This document shows, in pieces, positions 1-8,807 of a stretch of 61,755 bases of DNA. The notes beneath the pieces were generated by a model. That model was not told the origin of the DNA. It ran no database searches and saw nothing but the letters and a program-made list of their open reading frames with translations. The stretch's first letter is position 1. Each line of letters opens with the position of its first letter. Both the position numbers and the translations under genes were made by a program. This DNA comes from Hungatella sp. UBA3048 (lineage in GTDB: Bacteria; Bacillota; Clostridia; Lachnospirales; Lachnospiraceae), in assembly GCA_002367105.1 (NCBI GenBank), contig DFCS01000020.1, forward strand, positions 259,997 to 321,751, given 5' to 3'.

Positions 1-79
1 AGAGGTTCATTTAAACCGGCTGAAGATAGGAAAACGTGACGGAAAGGGCAGCAAGGTTCGCCTTTAATGCTTTACAGCA

Positions 80-104
80 GCATACATTTTAAAGAAATGT
101 ATGC
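80..104. other. Perfect hairpin upstream of asd
   Basis: A 10-bp perfect inverted repeat (GCATACATTT / AAATGTATGC) with a 5-base loop lies about 125 bases before asd. It has no following T-run, so it is not a classical terminator. I see no gene in positions 1-203. The AT-rich stretch at 130-200 probably holds the asd promoter, but no convincing -35/-10 pair with normal spacing can be assigned. A lysine riboswitch would be expected for some asd genes, but its conserved core is not recognisable here. Confidence 0.5.
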
Positions 105-227
105 GCGCGGCGTACAAATGTATTTTTCTGACGAATAAATATTGATTTTTTTTTCACTTTGTTATAGGATAGTTAAGAATTTAGCATAAGATAAGATTAC
201 AAAATGAAAAGAAAAGAGGAGAAAGCG

Positions 228-1316
228 ATGGAAAAAAGATTGCGAGTTGGCGTTTTAGGAGCAACCGGTATGGTGGGACAGAGATTTATTTCTCTTCTGG
301 AGAATCATCCATGGTATGAAGTGGTGACAGTGGCAGCAAGTCCTCGTTCTGCTGGCAGAACTTATGAGGAAGCAGTGGGCGGCCGTTGGAAAATGACCAC
401 TCCAATGCCTGAGTCCGTAAAAAATCTGACTGTCATGAATGTAAATGAAGTGGAAACGGTTGCTGCCAGTGTTGATTTTGTTTTCAGCGCTGTGGATATG
501 ACCAAGGAAGAAATAAAGGCCATTGAGGAAGCATATGCAAAGACCGGGACACCGGTTGTATCTAATAACAGTGCTCATCGGTGGACACCGGATGTACCTA
601 TGGTGGTGCCCGAGATCAACCCTGAGCATTTTGAAGTCATTGAGGATCAGAAAAAGCGTTTGGGCACAGACCGTGGATTCATTGTGGTAAAACCCAATTG
701 CTCCATTCAAAGCTATGCACCTGTTTTGACAGCCTGGAAGGAATTTGAACCCTATGAAGTGGTGGCTACGACCTATCAGGCAATCTCCGGAGCAGGAAAG
801 ACTTTTAAGGACTGGCCGGAGATGGTAGAAAACATCATTCCTTATATCGGAGGAGAAGAAGAAAAGAGCGAGCAGGAGCCTCTTCGCCTTTGGGGAAAGA
901 TTGAAAACGGAGAGATCGTAAAAGCAAGTGAACCGGTCATCACCTGCCAGTGCATCCGGGTACCCGTATTAAATGGACATACGGCGGCTGTATTTGTAAA
1001 ATTCCGCAAAAAGCCTTCCAAAGAGGAATTAATTGACCGCATGGTGAATTTTAAGGGCCTTCCACAGGAACTTGAGCTTCCAAGCGCACCCAAGCAGTTC
1101 ATACAGTATCTGGAAGAGGATAACCGCCCTCAGGTAACCCTTGATGTAGATTTTGAAAAGGGAATGGGAATTTCAGTAGGACGTTTAAGAGAAGATTCGG
1201 TTTACGATTATAAATTTGTGGGTCTGTCCCACAACACGGTCCGCGGAGCGGCCGGCGGTGCGGTTCTCTCAGCAGAGCTTTTAACCGCAAAGGGATATAT
1301 CAAAGCCAAAGAATGA
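228..1316 (+). CDS. asd: Aspartate-semialdehyde dehydrogenase
   Basis: The product (362 aa) reduces L-aspartyl-4-phosphate to aspartate semialdehyde with NADPH, the branch point to lysine, diaminopimelate, methionine and threonine. The N-terminus has the NADP-binding glycine motif GATGMVGQRF. The nucleophilic cysteine is in KPNCSIQS and the catalytic region is followed by GAGKTFKDWPEM. These features match the archaeal/fungal-type ASADH subgroup rather than the E. coli type. An ATG at 204 is in frame, but the AGAGGAGA ribosome site at 215-222 lies between it and the ATG at 228, so 228 is the better start. A weak hairpin after the stop separates it from galM on the same strand. Function is clear from the family; physiology is inferred. 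Confidence 0.95.
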   Translation: MEKRLRVGVLGATGMVGQRFISLLENHPWYEVVTVAASPRSAGRTYEEAVGGRWKMTTPMPESVKNLTVMNVNEVETVAASVDFVFSAVDMTKEEIKAIEEAYAKTGTPVVSNNSAHRWTPDVPMVVPEINPEHFEVIEDQKKRLGTDRGFIVVKPNCSIQSYAPVLTAWKEFEPYEVVATTYQAISGAGKTFKDWPEMVENIIPYIGGEEEKSEQEPLRLWGKIENGEIVKASEPVITCQCIRVPVLNGHTAAVFVKFRKKPSKEELIDRMVNFKGLPQELELPSAPKQFIQYLEEDNRPQVTLDVDFEKGMGISVGRLREDSVYDYKFVGLSHNTVRGAAGGAVLSAELLTAKGYIKAKE

Positions 1317-1327
1317 TTGGATTATAG

Positions 1328-1353
1328 AGCTCTCGACCTTCAGGGAGAGAGCT
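1328..1353 (+). terminator. Possible weak terminator or attenuator after asd
   Basis: The short inverted repeat AGCTCTC / GAGAGCT is followed by TTTAAG. The T-tract is poor, so readthrough into galM is likely. It sits between the asd stop and the galM ribosome binding site. Confidence 0.35.
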
Positions 1354-1383
1354 TTAAGTAAAAAGGTATATGGAGGAAGGAAA

Positions 1384-2445
1384 ATGGCATACAAGAAAGA
1401 GCTTTGGGGAAACGTGCAAGGTGGAAGGGAAGTGTATTTGTATACACTGGTAAATAGAAACGGTGTTTCCGCTTCTTTCACAAATCTGGGTGCAGTTTGG
1501 GTCAATATGAATGTGCCGGACAGGGATGGGACTGTGGTTGATGTGGTCCTGGGCTTTGACAGTGCGGATGAGTATCTTTTAAATCCGCCTCATTTTGGAG
1601 CCCCTATCGGAAGGAATGCCAACCGTATCGCAGGTGCAAAATTCAGCATTAATGGAAAAGAGTACAAACTGGAACCAAATAACGGGCCTAACAATCTTCA
1701 CAGCGGCCCGGATCTTTACCAGAGCCGTCTTTGGGACAGTGAGGCGGAGGAAAATGATCTTGGAACCAGTGTCAGCTTTTCCCTGTTTTCACCAGACGGA
1801 GATCAGGGATTCCCAGGGAATGCAAACATTACAGTAACCTATACACTTACACCGGATAACAGCCTTGAGATTTCCTACCATATGATCTGCGATGCAGATA
1901 CCGTAGCAAACTTTACCAATCACAGTTATTTCAACCTGGACGGACATGACGGCGCAGATGCCATGAAGCAGCGTGTCTGGATTGATGCAGATACATATAC
2001 AAGGGCGGATGAAGGTTCGATTCCCACCGGAGAGTTCACCCCTGTTAAGGGAACTCCTATGGATTTCACTGTGATGAAACCCATAGAGCAGGATATCAAT
2101 GAGAACTATGAGGCATTGATATTCGGCGGAGGTTATGACCATAACTGGGTCTTAAACCATCCGCAAGGTGAGGTTTCCCTGTGTGCCGCGTCTGAATCAG
2201 ATAAGACAGGCATTCGGATGGAGGTATATACAGACCTCCCTGGAATGCAGTTCTACACTGCAAACTTCTTAAAAAATGGAATGACGGGCAAAGGCGGTGC
2301 GGTATACGAAAAGCGTTGCTGCTATTGCTTTGAAACCCAGTATTATCCTGATTCTGTAAATAACCCGAAATTCCAGTCTCCAGTCTTAAAAGCCGGCGAA
2401 GAATATAAGACGACAACCATTTACAAGTTCTCTAATATAAAATAG
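1384..2445 (+). CDS. galM: Aldose 1-epimerase (mutarotase)
   Basis: A 353-aa cytosolic galactose mutarotase-like protein that interconverts alpha and beta anomers of aldoses. Family hallmarks are visible: NRIAGAKFSINGKEY near residue 80, NLHSG, the catalytic histidine in NHSYFNLDGH, the GGGYDHNWVLN segment, and the catalytic glutamate in CFETQYYPDS near the C-terminus. Length is normal for GalM. A GGAGGAAGG site at 1372-1380 precedes the ATG. There is no gal operon next to it, so it is probably a general sugar mutarotase. A strong terminator follows. Confidence 0.93.
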   Translation: MAYKKELWGNVQGGREVYLYTLVNRNGVSASFTNLGAVWVNMNVPDRDGTVVDVVLGFDSADEYLLNPPHFGAPIGRNANRIAGAKFSINGKEYKLEPNNGPNNLHSGPDLYQSRLWDSEAEENDLGTSVSFSLFSPDGDQGFPGNANITVTYTLTPDNSLEISYHMICDADTVANFTNHSYFNLDGHDGADAMKQRVWIDADTYTRADEGSIPTGEFTPVKGTPMDFTVMKPIEQDINENYEALIFGGGYDHNWVLNHPQGEVSLCAASESDKTGIRMEVYTDLPGMQFYTANFLKNGMTGKGGAVYEKRCCYCFETQYYPDSVNNPKFQSPVLKAGEEYKTTTIYKFSNIK

Positions 2446-2466
2446 AAATGAGCAGGTAAAATAAAC

Positions 2467-2499
2467 CAGGGACGCAGAATACTGCGCCCCTGCTCTTTT
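2467..2499 (+). terminator. Rho-independent terminator of galM
   Basis: An 11-bp stem with one mismatch (CAGGGACGCAG / CTGCGCCCCTG) and an AATA loop is followed by CTCTTTTG. Confidence 0.75.
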
Positions 2500-2523
2500 G
2501 TGAAAGGACATCTAGGTGTACAT

Positions 2524-3414
2524 ATGAATAAACAGGACGGAAAAGGGATTAAGGCATTATCTGCCTTGGGTCTGATTATAACAACCATCATATGGGGCAG
2601 CGGCTTTGTTGTGATGAAGAATTCGGTGGAAGTGGTTACTCCGGCTTACTTGCTGGCTTTACGTTTTACCATTGCGTCTGTTGCGCTGGTAGCCGTATTC
2701 TGGAAGCGTGTGAAAAAAGTCAGTAAATCGGATATGATGTGCGGCGGACTTTTAGGTATTTTTTTGTTTGTCAGTTATTTTTTTCAAACCTATGGCCTCA
2801 AATATACCACTGCCAGTAAAAATGCTTTTATCACCACACTGTACGTGATCCTGGTGCCATTTCTTCATTGGTTTTATAACAGAAAAAAGCCTTCCAGGAA
2901 CAATGTGGCAGCAGCAGGTATCGCAGTGATGGGACTTGCGCTGTTGTCCCTGGAGGGAGACCTTTCCGTGAATACTGGGGATTTGATGACTTTGGTATGC
3001 GGCTTCTTCTTTGCGTTTCATATTGTTTTTATTGATCGTTATACCGAAGACCATGATCCCATTATTCTGACTGTGACCCAGATGGTCATGGCATCAATCC
3101 TAAGCTGGGTAATTGCTCCTCTTTTGGAAGGTTCCTTAGATGTAACCGTGATTGACTCTTCCATGGTGACTGGTCTGCTGTATCTGGGAATCTTTTGCAC
3201 GATGATCTGTTTTCTTCTCCAGAATGTGGGACAAAAGCATCTGACTCCCAATACTTCCTCCATTATTTTATCCTTTGAAGCTGTATTCGGCCTGATGTTT
3301 TCCGTTCTGTTTTTAGGGGAGCAGGTGACGATAAAACTGGCTGCAGGATGTGTGCTGATGTTCACCTCCGTCATTTTATCTGAATATAAAAGGAAAGGTT
3401 CCGCAAAGGCATAG
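2524..3414 (+). CDS. DMT-superfamily (EamA) transporter
   Basis: A hydrophobic 296-aa protein with about ten predicted membrane helices arranged as two EamA repeats, as in drug/metabolite exporters such as RhaT/YdcZ-type proteins. The first helix carries TTIIWGSGFVVMKNSVE and the second repeat ends LGEQVTIKLAAGCVLMF, both typical of EamA domains. The substrate cannot be predicted; family members export amino acids, metabolites or drugs. A GTG at 2500 is in frame, but it overlaps the galM terminator T-run, so the ATG at 2524 behind AGGTGT is preferred. No termination signal is evident before the topB promoter. Confidence 0.85.
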   Translation: MNKQDGKGIKALSALGLIITTIIWGSGFVVMKNSVEVVTPAYLLALRFTIASVALVAVFWKRVKKVSKSDMMCGGLLGIFLFVSYFFQTYGLKYTTASKNAFITTLYVILVPFLHWFYNRKKPSRNNVAAAGIAVMGLALLSLEGDLSVNTGDLMTLVCGFFFAFHIVFIDRYTEDHDPIILTVTQMVMASILSWVIAPLLEGSLDVTVIDSSMVTGLLYLGIFCTMICFLLQNVGQKHLTPNTSSIILSFEAVFGLMFSVLFLGEQVTIKLAAGCVLMFTSVILSEYKRKGSAKA

Positions 3415-3427
3415 TTACCAGAAAGAT

Positions 3428-3456
3428 TTGCCATTCATGAATTTTAGTGTTATAAT
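3428..3456 (+). promoter_or_regulatory. Sigma-A promoter of topB
   Basis: TTGCCA, 17-bp spacer, TATAAT, with an extended -10 TG (TGTTATAAT). It ends about 35 bases before the topB start. Confidence 0.75.
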
Positions 3457-3491
3457 GAACAGGTTACTATCATAAGGCGGTAGGGAGATAT

Positions 3492-5618
3492 ATGTCGAAA
3501 TCGTTATACATTGCAGAAAAACCAAGTGTGGCCCAGGAGTTTGCCAACGCTTTAAAGGCGAATGGAAGGCGCAGGGATGGATATATAGAATCGGATCAGG
3601 TGATCATAACCTGGTGCGTAGGGCATCTGGTAACGATGAGCTATCCGGAAAGCTATGATCCTAAATTCAAACGGTGGAGCCTATCCACCCTTCCTTTTCT
3701 TCCCAAGGAATTTAAGTACGAGGTGATTCCAAGCGCTGAAAAACAATTTAAGATTGTAAGCAGTCTGCTGAACCGTCCTGATGTGGATACCATTTATGTA
3801 TGCACGGACTCCGGGCGGGAAGGAGAGTACATATACCGCCTGGTGGCACAATTGGCAGGAGTGGGGGACAAGAAGCAGAAGCGCGTGTGGATTGATTCCC
3901 AGACTGAGGATGAGATTTTACGAGGCATCCGGGAAGCAAAAGATGAATCCGATTACGATAATCTTTCAGCATCAGCCTATTTGAGGGCGAAAGAAGATTA
4001 TCTCATGGGAATTAATTTTTCCCGATTGCTTACACTAAGATATGGGCAGCATATTTCCAATTACTTAAAAAGCGGGAAAAATACGGTAATATCCGTCGGC
4101 CGGGTCATGACCTGTGTCATGGGGATGGTGGTACGGAGAGAGAGAGAGGTCCGGGACTTTGTTAAAACTCCGTTTTACCGTGTTATCGGAACCTTTTCCA
4201 AAGAGGATGCAGCGAACCCTGAATTAACGGGCATGGATTTTGACGGGGAGTGGAGAAGCGCTCCTGGATCCAAATATTTTGAATCCCCGTTTCTTTATAA
4301 GGAAAATGGATTTAAGGAACGAAAATATGCGGAAGAGCTGATAAACACCCTGTCTCTCATGGATCCCATGGAAGGAACCGTTGCTTCCATAGAAAAGAAA
4401 AAGGAAACAAAGAATCCTCCCTTGCTTTACAATCTGGCTGAGCTTCAGAATGACTGTTCCAGAATGTTTAAGATCAGTCCCGATGAGACCTTAAAGCAGG
4501 TTCAGGAGCTTTACGAGAAGAAACTGGTCACTTACCCAAGAACTGATGCCAGAGTTTTATCCACGGCGGTTGCAAAGGAGATCCATAAGAACATATCAGG
4601 GCTTAAGGGCTTTGAACCTTTGGCAGAAGCAGCGGCAGAGGTTATGGAGAAGGGCTCTTTTAAGACCATTGAAAAAACCAGGTACGTCAATGATAAGCAG
4701 ATAACGGACCACTATGCCATCATACCCACCGGTCAGGGACTTGCCGCGTTGAGGGGACTGTCTCCCCTGGGATTGAAGGTTTATGAAGTTATAGCAAGAA
4801 GATTTATAAGCGTCTTTTATCCTCCGGCTGTTTATCAGAAATATGCCCTGGAGCTCGTGGCGGATACAGGGAACCCCGCTGCAGAACCCGCCCCGAATCA
4901 GGTGACGGGTAAGGAACATTTTTATGCCAATTTCCGGGTCATGCTGGAAGCGGGTTATTTAAAAGTTGCAGAGGTCTCCTGGGGGAAAAAGAAGCAGCAG
5001 GATGAAGGAAATGGTGAAGCGCCTTCTGAGGACAACGGACAAGATGAGAACAACCAGGAATCCTCTCAGAATCAAATGGATAATCCCGCATTCGTTGCCA
5101 TGCTTGGCACCCTGAAAAAGGGAATGAAGCTTCCTCTTAAAAAGCTGACGATTAAGGAAGGAGAAACTTCCCCTCCTAAGCGCTATACCTCCGGTTCCAT
5201 GATCTTGGCCATGGAAAACGCCGGACAGCTTATTGAAGATGAAGAACTCCGCGCCCAGATAAAGGGAAGCGGAATAGGAACCAGTGCTACCCGGGCTGAG
5301 ATTTTAAAAAAGCTGTGCAATATCAAGTATCTTTCCCTAAACAGCAAGACTCAGATAATTATTCCCACTCTTTTGGGAGAGATGATTTTCGACGTAGTCA
5401 ATGCTTCCATCAGACAGCTTCTTAATCCGGAATTGACGGCAAGCTGGGAAAAAGGGCTGACTTATGTGGCCGAGGGGTCCATAACCCCGGATGAATATAT
5501 GCAGAAGCTGGAGAATTTTGTTGCCGGGCGGACCGCAGGAGTTTTAAGACTCAACAATCATTACGATCTGCATGGTGTATTTGATGCCGCGGCAGCTAAT
5601 TATAAAAAACAAAAATAG
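3492..5618 (+). CDS. topB: DNA topoisomerase III
   Basis: A 708-aa type IA topoisomerase that relaxes negatively supercoiled DNA and decatenates by single-strand passage. The Toprim domain begins YIAEKPSVAQEF and continues with CTDSGREGEYIYR, the TDSGREG form found in Gram-positive TopB. The active-site tyrosine is in TYPRTDAR (about residue 345). SVGRVMTCVMGMVVRRE forms part of the DNA-binding fold. Residues about 490-530 are a hydrophilic acidic linker rich in D, E, N and Q. No C-terminal zinc fingers are present. Similar proteins are carried by integrative elements, but here the gene sits in a housekeeping block and has its own promoter. Confidence 0.93.
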   Translation: MSKSLYIAEKPSVAQEFANALKANGRRRDGYIESDQVIITWCVGHLVTMSYPESYDPKFKRWSLSTLPFLPKEFKYEVIPSAEKQFKIVSSLLNRPDVDTIYVCTDSGREGEYIYRLVAQLAGVGDKKQKRVWIDSQTEDEILRGIREAKDESDYDNLSASAYLRAKEDYLMGINFSRLLTLRYGQHISNYLKSGKNTVISVGRVMTCVMGMVVRREREVRDFVKTPFYRVIGTFSKEDAANPELTGMDFDGEWRSAPGSKYFESPFLYKENGFKERKYAEELINTLSLMDPMEGTVASIEKKKETKNPPLLYNLAELQNDCSRMFKISPDETLKQVQELYEKKLVTYPRTDARVLSTAVAKEIHKNISGLKGFEPLAEAAAEVMEKGSFKTIEKTRYVNDKQITDHYAIIPTGQGLAALRGLSPLGLKVYEVIARRFISVFYPPAVYQKYALELVADTGNPAAEPAPNQVTGKEHFYANFRVMLEAGYLKVAEVSWGKKKQQDEGNGEAPSEDNGQDENNQESSQNQMDNPAFVAMLGTLKKGMKLPLKKLTIKEGETSPPKRYTSGSMILAMENAGQLIEDEELRAQIKGSGIGTSATRAEILKKLCNIKYLSLNSKTQIIIPTLLGEMIFDVVNASIRQLLNPELTASWEKGLTYVAEGSITPDEYMQKLENFVAGRTAGVLRLNNHYDLHGVFDAAAANYKKQK

Positions 5619-5629
5619 GAGATTATAAA

Positions 5630-6313
5630 ATGAAAAAAGATGATATGACAAACCAGGACTTATTTGATACTACCCATACCATAGCAAAATTATTATTTGA
5701 ACAGACTACTTACCCATGGGAAATTATTCCGAAAATCAGTGAATTCATTGTTTCTCTGGGGGAACGCCTTCCAAAGGATGAGTTCGTTCACGTGGGAAAA
5801 GCAGTATGGATCCATAAATCCATCAATCTTCCGCCAACAGCATGTATGGGTGAGAATGTGATCATCTGTAAGGGCGCACAGATTCGTCATTGCGCATTTA
5901 TCAGGGGCAATGCCATCATTGGAGAAGGTGCTGTGATAGGAAACTCTTCTGAAATTAAGAACTCCATTCTTTTTGATGGTGTGCAGGTTCCTCATTATAA
6001 CTATGTAGGAGATTCCATCTTAGGCTATAAGTCTCATATGGGTGCTTCTTCTCTGGCTTCCAACGTAAAATCCGATAAGTCTCTGGTTACGGTTCATGCA
6101 GAAGACGGGGATATTGAGACTGGTCTTAAAAAATTTGGTGCGATCATAGGCGATTTCACAGAAGTTGGCTGCGGTGCAGTCTTGAATCCAGGTACCGTAA
6201 TCGGACCAAAATCCAATATTTATCCTCTTTCCTGTGTCAGAGGCTGTGTTGATGCTAATTCCATCTATAAGAATCAGGGTGAAATCGTAGAGAAAAAAAT
6301 GATTGAGGAATAA
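5630..6313 (+). CDS. Left-handed beta-helix (hexapeptide repeat) protein, sugar nucleotidyltransferase-like
   Basis: A 227-aa protein whose residues 60-215 are imperfect hexapeptide repeats (MGENVIICKGAQIRHCAFI, GNAIIGEGAVIG, GAVLNPGTVIGPKSNIYP) that form a left-handed beta-helix. It resembles the C-terminal acyltransferase half of GlmU-type enzymes and is often annotated as UDP-N-acetylglucosamine pyrophosphorylase-like in Clostridia. It has no N-terminal nucleotidyltransferase domain, so an acetyl- or sugar-transferase role is only inferred. A conserved HxxxxGDSILG-like segment lies near residue 125. It starts 11 bases after topB behind AGGAGA and is probably cotranscribed with it. Confidence 0.75.
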   Translation: MKKDDMTNQDLFDTTHTIAKLLFEQTTYPWEIIPKISEFIVSLGERLPKDEFVHVGKAVWIHKSINLPPTACMGENVIICKGAQIRHCAFIRGNAIIGEGAVIGNSSEIKNSILFDGVQVPHYNYVGDSILGYKSHMGASSLASNVKSDKSLVTVHAEDGDIETGLKKFGAIIGDFTEVGCGAVLNPGTVIGPKSNIYPLSCVRGCVDANSIYKNQGEIVEKKMIEE

Positions 6314-6324
6314 GGAACAGTACA

Positions 6325-6474
6325 ATGGATAAACAACACACTGAGGCGAAGAACGGAACCTTTGGTTCGCGTTTTACTGGTGTATTTCGGCTTTGTTTTT
6401 TGTTCGGTATGGTCGGGCTTTCCGGTGCAGCGTTAGTGTTCGCACTTAGTATTCCATATAAAGGAATCGGATAA
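6325..6474 (+). CDS. Small single-span membrane protein
   Basis: A 49-codon reading frame starts 11 bases after the preceding gene with AAGGAA at good spacing. The peptide has a basic N-terminal part (MDKQHTEAKNGTFGSRF) followed by one hydrophobic segment of about 20 residues (LCFLFGMVGLSGAALVFALS), and then stops directly before a strong terminator. Position, spacing and composition suggest a genuine small gene. I do not recognise a family. It may be an operon-end small membrane protein. Confidence 0.5.
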   Translation: MDKQHTEAKNGTFGSRFTGVFRLCFLFGMVGLSGAALVFALSIPYKGIG

Positions 6475-6491
6475 AATATAGTCAAAAAGAG

Positions 6492-6540
6492 ACGCGCTTT
6501 GAATCGGCAGGATATGCCGGATCAAGGCGCGTTTTTAATG
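6492..6540. terminator. Bidirectional terminator between the topB operon and upp
   Basis: An 18-bp stem with one mismatch and the loop GGATA spans 6492-6532. TTTTT follows on the plus strand and CTCTTTTTGAC on the minus strand. It can therefore end transcription from both convergent units. Confidence 0.85.
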
Positions 6541-6555
6541 GTCTTTAGTCGTCTG

Positions 6556-7197
6556 TTATTTTGTACCGAAGATTCTGTCTCCTGCATCTCCCAGGCCAGG
6601 ACAGATATAAGCGTTATCATTTAACTGGCGGTCCAGATGTCCGATATAGATCTGTATGTCCGGATGTGCCTCACGAAGTCTCTTTAAGCCTTCCGGAGCA
6701 GCGATAATGGCCATGAATTTGATGTTTTTTCCGCCATGCTGTTTGATGAAGTCCACAGCGGCTACTGCGGAACCACCGGTTGCTAACATAGGATCTGTCA
6801 CAACAATGGTTCTCTGCTCGATTGGGCTTGGCAGCTTACAGTAGTATTCGTGCGGCTCATGGGTAACTTCATCCCGGTACAGGCCGATGTGACCTACCTT
6901 AGCGGAGGGAACCAAAGCCAGGATTCCGTTGACCATGCCAAGTCCTGCACGAAGGATAGGAACGACAGCCATTTTTTTACCGGCAATCATAGGAGTCATA
7001 CAGGTCTCAATGGGAGTTTCCACCTCTACATCCTGTAAGGGGAGATCTCTTAAGGCCTCAAATCCCATCAGCATAGCGATTTCTTCGATGAGGGCACGGA
7101 ATTCATTGGTGCCTGTCCTCTTATCTCTTAAAATAGAGATCTTGTGTTGAATAAGCGGGTGAGTAAAAACGGTTACATTGTCCATTGAAAAGTCCAT
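6556..7197 (-). CDS. upp: Uracil phosphoribosyltransferase
   Basis: A 213-aa cytosolic pyrimidine salvage enzyme that makes UMP from uracil and PRPP. The PRPP-binding loop is visible as DPMLATGGSAVAA, and the C-terminus YICPGLGDAGDRIFGTK carries the uracil-binding region typical of UPRT. The RILAG-like segment appears as PILRAGLGM. Length is normal. The ribosome site AGAAAGGA lies about 13 bases before the start. Upstream in the same direction is the decayed remnant of a uracil permease (7330-7735), the usual upp partner. Confidence 0.95.
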   Translation of the reverse strand: MDFSMDNVTVFTHPLIQHKISILRDKRTGTNEFRALIEEIAMLMGFEALRDLPLQDVEVETPIETCMTPMIAGKKMAVVPILRAGLGMVNGILALVPSAKVGHIGLYRDEVTHEPHEYYCKLPSPIEQRTIVVTDPMLATGGSAVAAVDFIKQHGGKNIKFMAIIAAPEGLKRLREAHPDIQIYIGHLDRQLNDNAYICPGLGDAGDRIFGTK

Positions 7198-7281
7198 AAT
7201 TGTTTTAAATCCTTTCTTTATTCTCTTAGAGTATCAGGGTTTCCGGTAATATGAGGTTCATGAGAACAACGATTATGACTG

Positions 7282-7308
7282 CAAGAAACAATGCTAAAAT
7301 GTTTCTTG
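7282..7308 (-). other. Perfect inverted repeat in the upp leader
   Basis: CAAGAAACA / TGTTTCTTG with a 9-base loop lies between the permease remnant and upp. It has no T-run and could be a leader hairpin or an operator. Confidence 0.4.
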
Positions 7309-7329
7309 TAATTGAGCCTGCTATAACAT

Positions 7330-7735
7330 TAAATTCTACAATATGCTATCCTTTAAAAGTTTTTCCATGCAACAGTACCGTTAGTCGTAATGTTCCAAAT
7401 ATACTTCATAAGGATTACGCAGGTAATGGGAGCGAAAGAAGGGAGGGCTCCCAGGGCGAAAATAATTCCACCCTGTGCTAAAGGTATGTTTCCTGAGATC
7501 ATTACGGCCGGATAACTGCGGTGGCAGCGGCCAGAAAAGCGAATGAACCAGGAAATACAGGAACCTTGAATTTAGTACAGCAGTGGAATATTAAGTTGCC
7601 GGCACTTGTGGAAAGTAATGCCAGCGATGGATTGTGAGTTGTCAGTAAGACTATGCACGGTTGCACCGAAGGCGGCGAACAGATGCTTATTACTGAGCAG
7701 ATAATCCCGGGTTGTCTGTTTTACGTTGTTACTCA
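7330..7735 (-). pseudogene. Decayed uracil permease (uraA-like)
   Basis: Reading the minus strand from an ATG at about 7735 gives MSNNVKQTTRDYLLSNKHLF followed by AAFGATV, which matches the start of uracil-xanthine permeases (HLFAMFGATVLVPLLT). The frame then shifts. In another frame the sequence reads NPSLALLSTSAGNLIF and then TKFKVPVF.GSFAFLAA, the conserved UraA segment around helix 2. After a further shift AQGGIIFALGAL appears. Only about 130 codons of roughly 430 remain, with at least two frameshifts and internal loss. The neighbouring upp gene supports the identification. The rest of 7198-7807 shows no intact gene. Confidence 0.75.
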
Positions 7736-7807
7736 TTTTTCTACCCCAATTCCTTTTATTTTCCGTCCTATTTTAACAGAGAACGAGGTAAAAGGCAACT
7801 ATTTTTC

Positions 7808-8650
7808 CTATTTTGTCTCAGGAGTATATTTTATCAGCGCAAAATCACCCAGGCTATGGGGGACTGGAATGGAAACAATAATAGTGCCGCTGTCTTCATA
7901 GCTAAAGGATTCCGGAAAGGCAGGAGTGTGGCCTGAGGATGCGTCCTCCATTGGAAAATCGGCCTTTTGGAACATTTTGGTATAGGTTTCCAGGCTGGTT
8001 TGAGCCAAATAAGGAATCAGGGCTTCTTTAAGTTCAGGAGTGGCATCATAGAGCTGACAGTCATCAGAGCGGATGTATTCAGCCAGCGCATTAGGATCCG
8101 CATAATCCGTGAGTCTTAGATCCTTTGTCAGAGACAGATCAACCGTGTTGGTAAAAAACACATTGACCGGATGCGCTGCACCATCCCCGGAAAAAAGTCC
8201 TGTGTATACTACTGTGATGCGCTTCCTGTCTACGGAGTTTACTTTTGCTGTAAGAGAAAGGCTGTCTTTTTCCTCATTGACGGAATAGGCTTTTAATATC
8301 TCAAGGGCATTGCTTTTTAACAGAGCGTTTATTTTTTCTTCCATAGCCCCATCCTCCAATCCAGAGACGGCCGGATACTGAATGGAAACTTTTCCTTCCT
8401 TATAGGTGTGGAGGGCAGCAGTGATGCCGGCGGCAGAGGTGTTCTTGACAGATTCCTTTTGCTGAGCCTGGGTATCCGGGTTTTCGATTTTAACAGGTTC
8501 GGATGCTTCTGTGGCAGCGGACATGGTTTCTCCGGATGCAGCGGCAGAGGTGGCTGGTAAGTCGGTTTTGACATAATTTTTTTGACCGCAGCCGCTTAAA
8601 ATCAGGGTGCAGCCGATGAAAAGGGCTGGGATAACATTGTGTCGTTTCAT
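7808..8650 (-). CDS. Lipoprotein with DUF4163/DUF3298-type ectodomain
   Basis: A 280-aa exported lipoprotein. The signal peptide ends in the lipobox LSGC, so the mature protein should be anchored to the outer face of the membrane. A low-complexity Ser/Ala/Thr/Glu linker (residues 30-75) precedes a domain of about 200 residues with the pattern of DUF4163 followed by DUF3298 (YKEGKVSIQYPAVSGLEDG near its start; conserved VDLSLTKDLRLTDY in its second half). This fold occurs in the lysozyme-binding domain of RsiV and in PdaC-like proteins. No catalytic domain is attached. A second protein with this type of domain is encoded at 57761-58648. A cell-wall or lysozyme-related role is inference. Confidence 0.7.
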   Translation of the reverse strand: MKRHNVIPALFIGCTLILSGCGQKNYVKTDLPATSAAASGETMSAATEASEPVKIENPDTQAQQKESVKNTSAAGITAALHTYKEGKVSIQYPAVSGLEDGAMEEKINALLKSNALEILKAYSVNEEKDSLSLTAKVNSVDRKRITVVYTGLFSGDGAAHPVNVFFTNTVDLSLTKDLRLTDYADPNALAEYIRSDDCQLYDATPELKEALIPYLAQTSLETYTKMFQKADFPMEDASSGHTPAFPESFSYEDSGTIIVSIPVPHSLGDFALIKYTPETK

Positions 8651-8807
8651 AGGATTACCTCCCTTTCGTTTTGCGGATTTTTTTACAGTATATCACAAAT
8701 ATTGCAGATGTGCCCGTGATTTTCCTCGAATTAAGAAAAATATAGGAAAATTTTGGAAGGTAAAGTGCTGCAGAAGATATCGGAAGATGCAAAGAAGTAC
8801 AAGCCGC

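Noticed and set aside
1..203. Possible lysine riboswitch before asd
   Set aside because: The conserved core of the lysine motif cannot be found; only a simple hairpin is clear.
255..710. Open minus-strand frame inside asd
   Set aside because: Shadow of a strongly supported gene; no ribosome site and no recognisable protein.
2467..2523. GTG at 2500 as the start of the EamA transporter
   Set aside because: It lies within the T-run of the galM terminator, and the following ATG at 2524 has better spacing to AGGTGT.
3820..3840. TDSGREG in TopB as a loss of an active-site Asp
   Set aside because: Gram-positive TopB proteins commonly have this form, so it is not a defect.
7251..7481. Rightward frame of about 76 codons upstream of upp
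   Set aside because: It lies opposite the uracil permease remnant, has no ribosome site and no protein-like composition.
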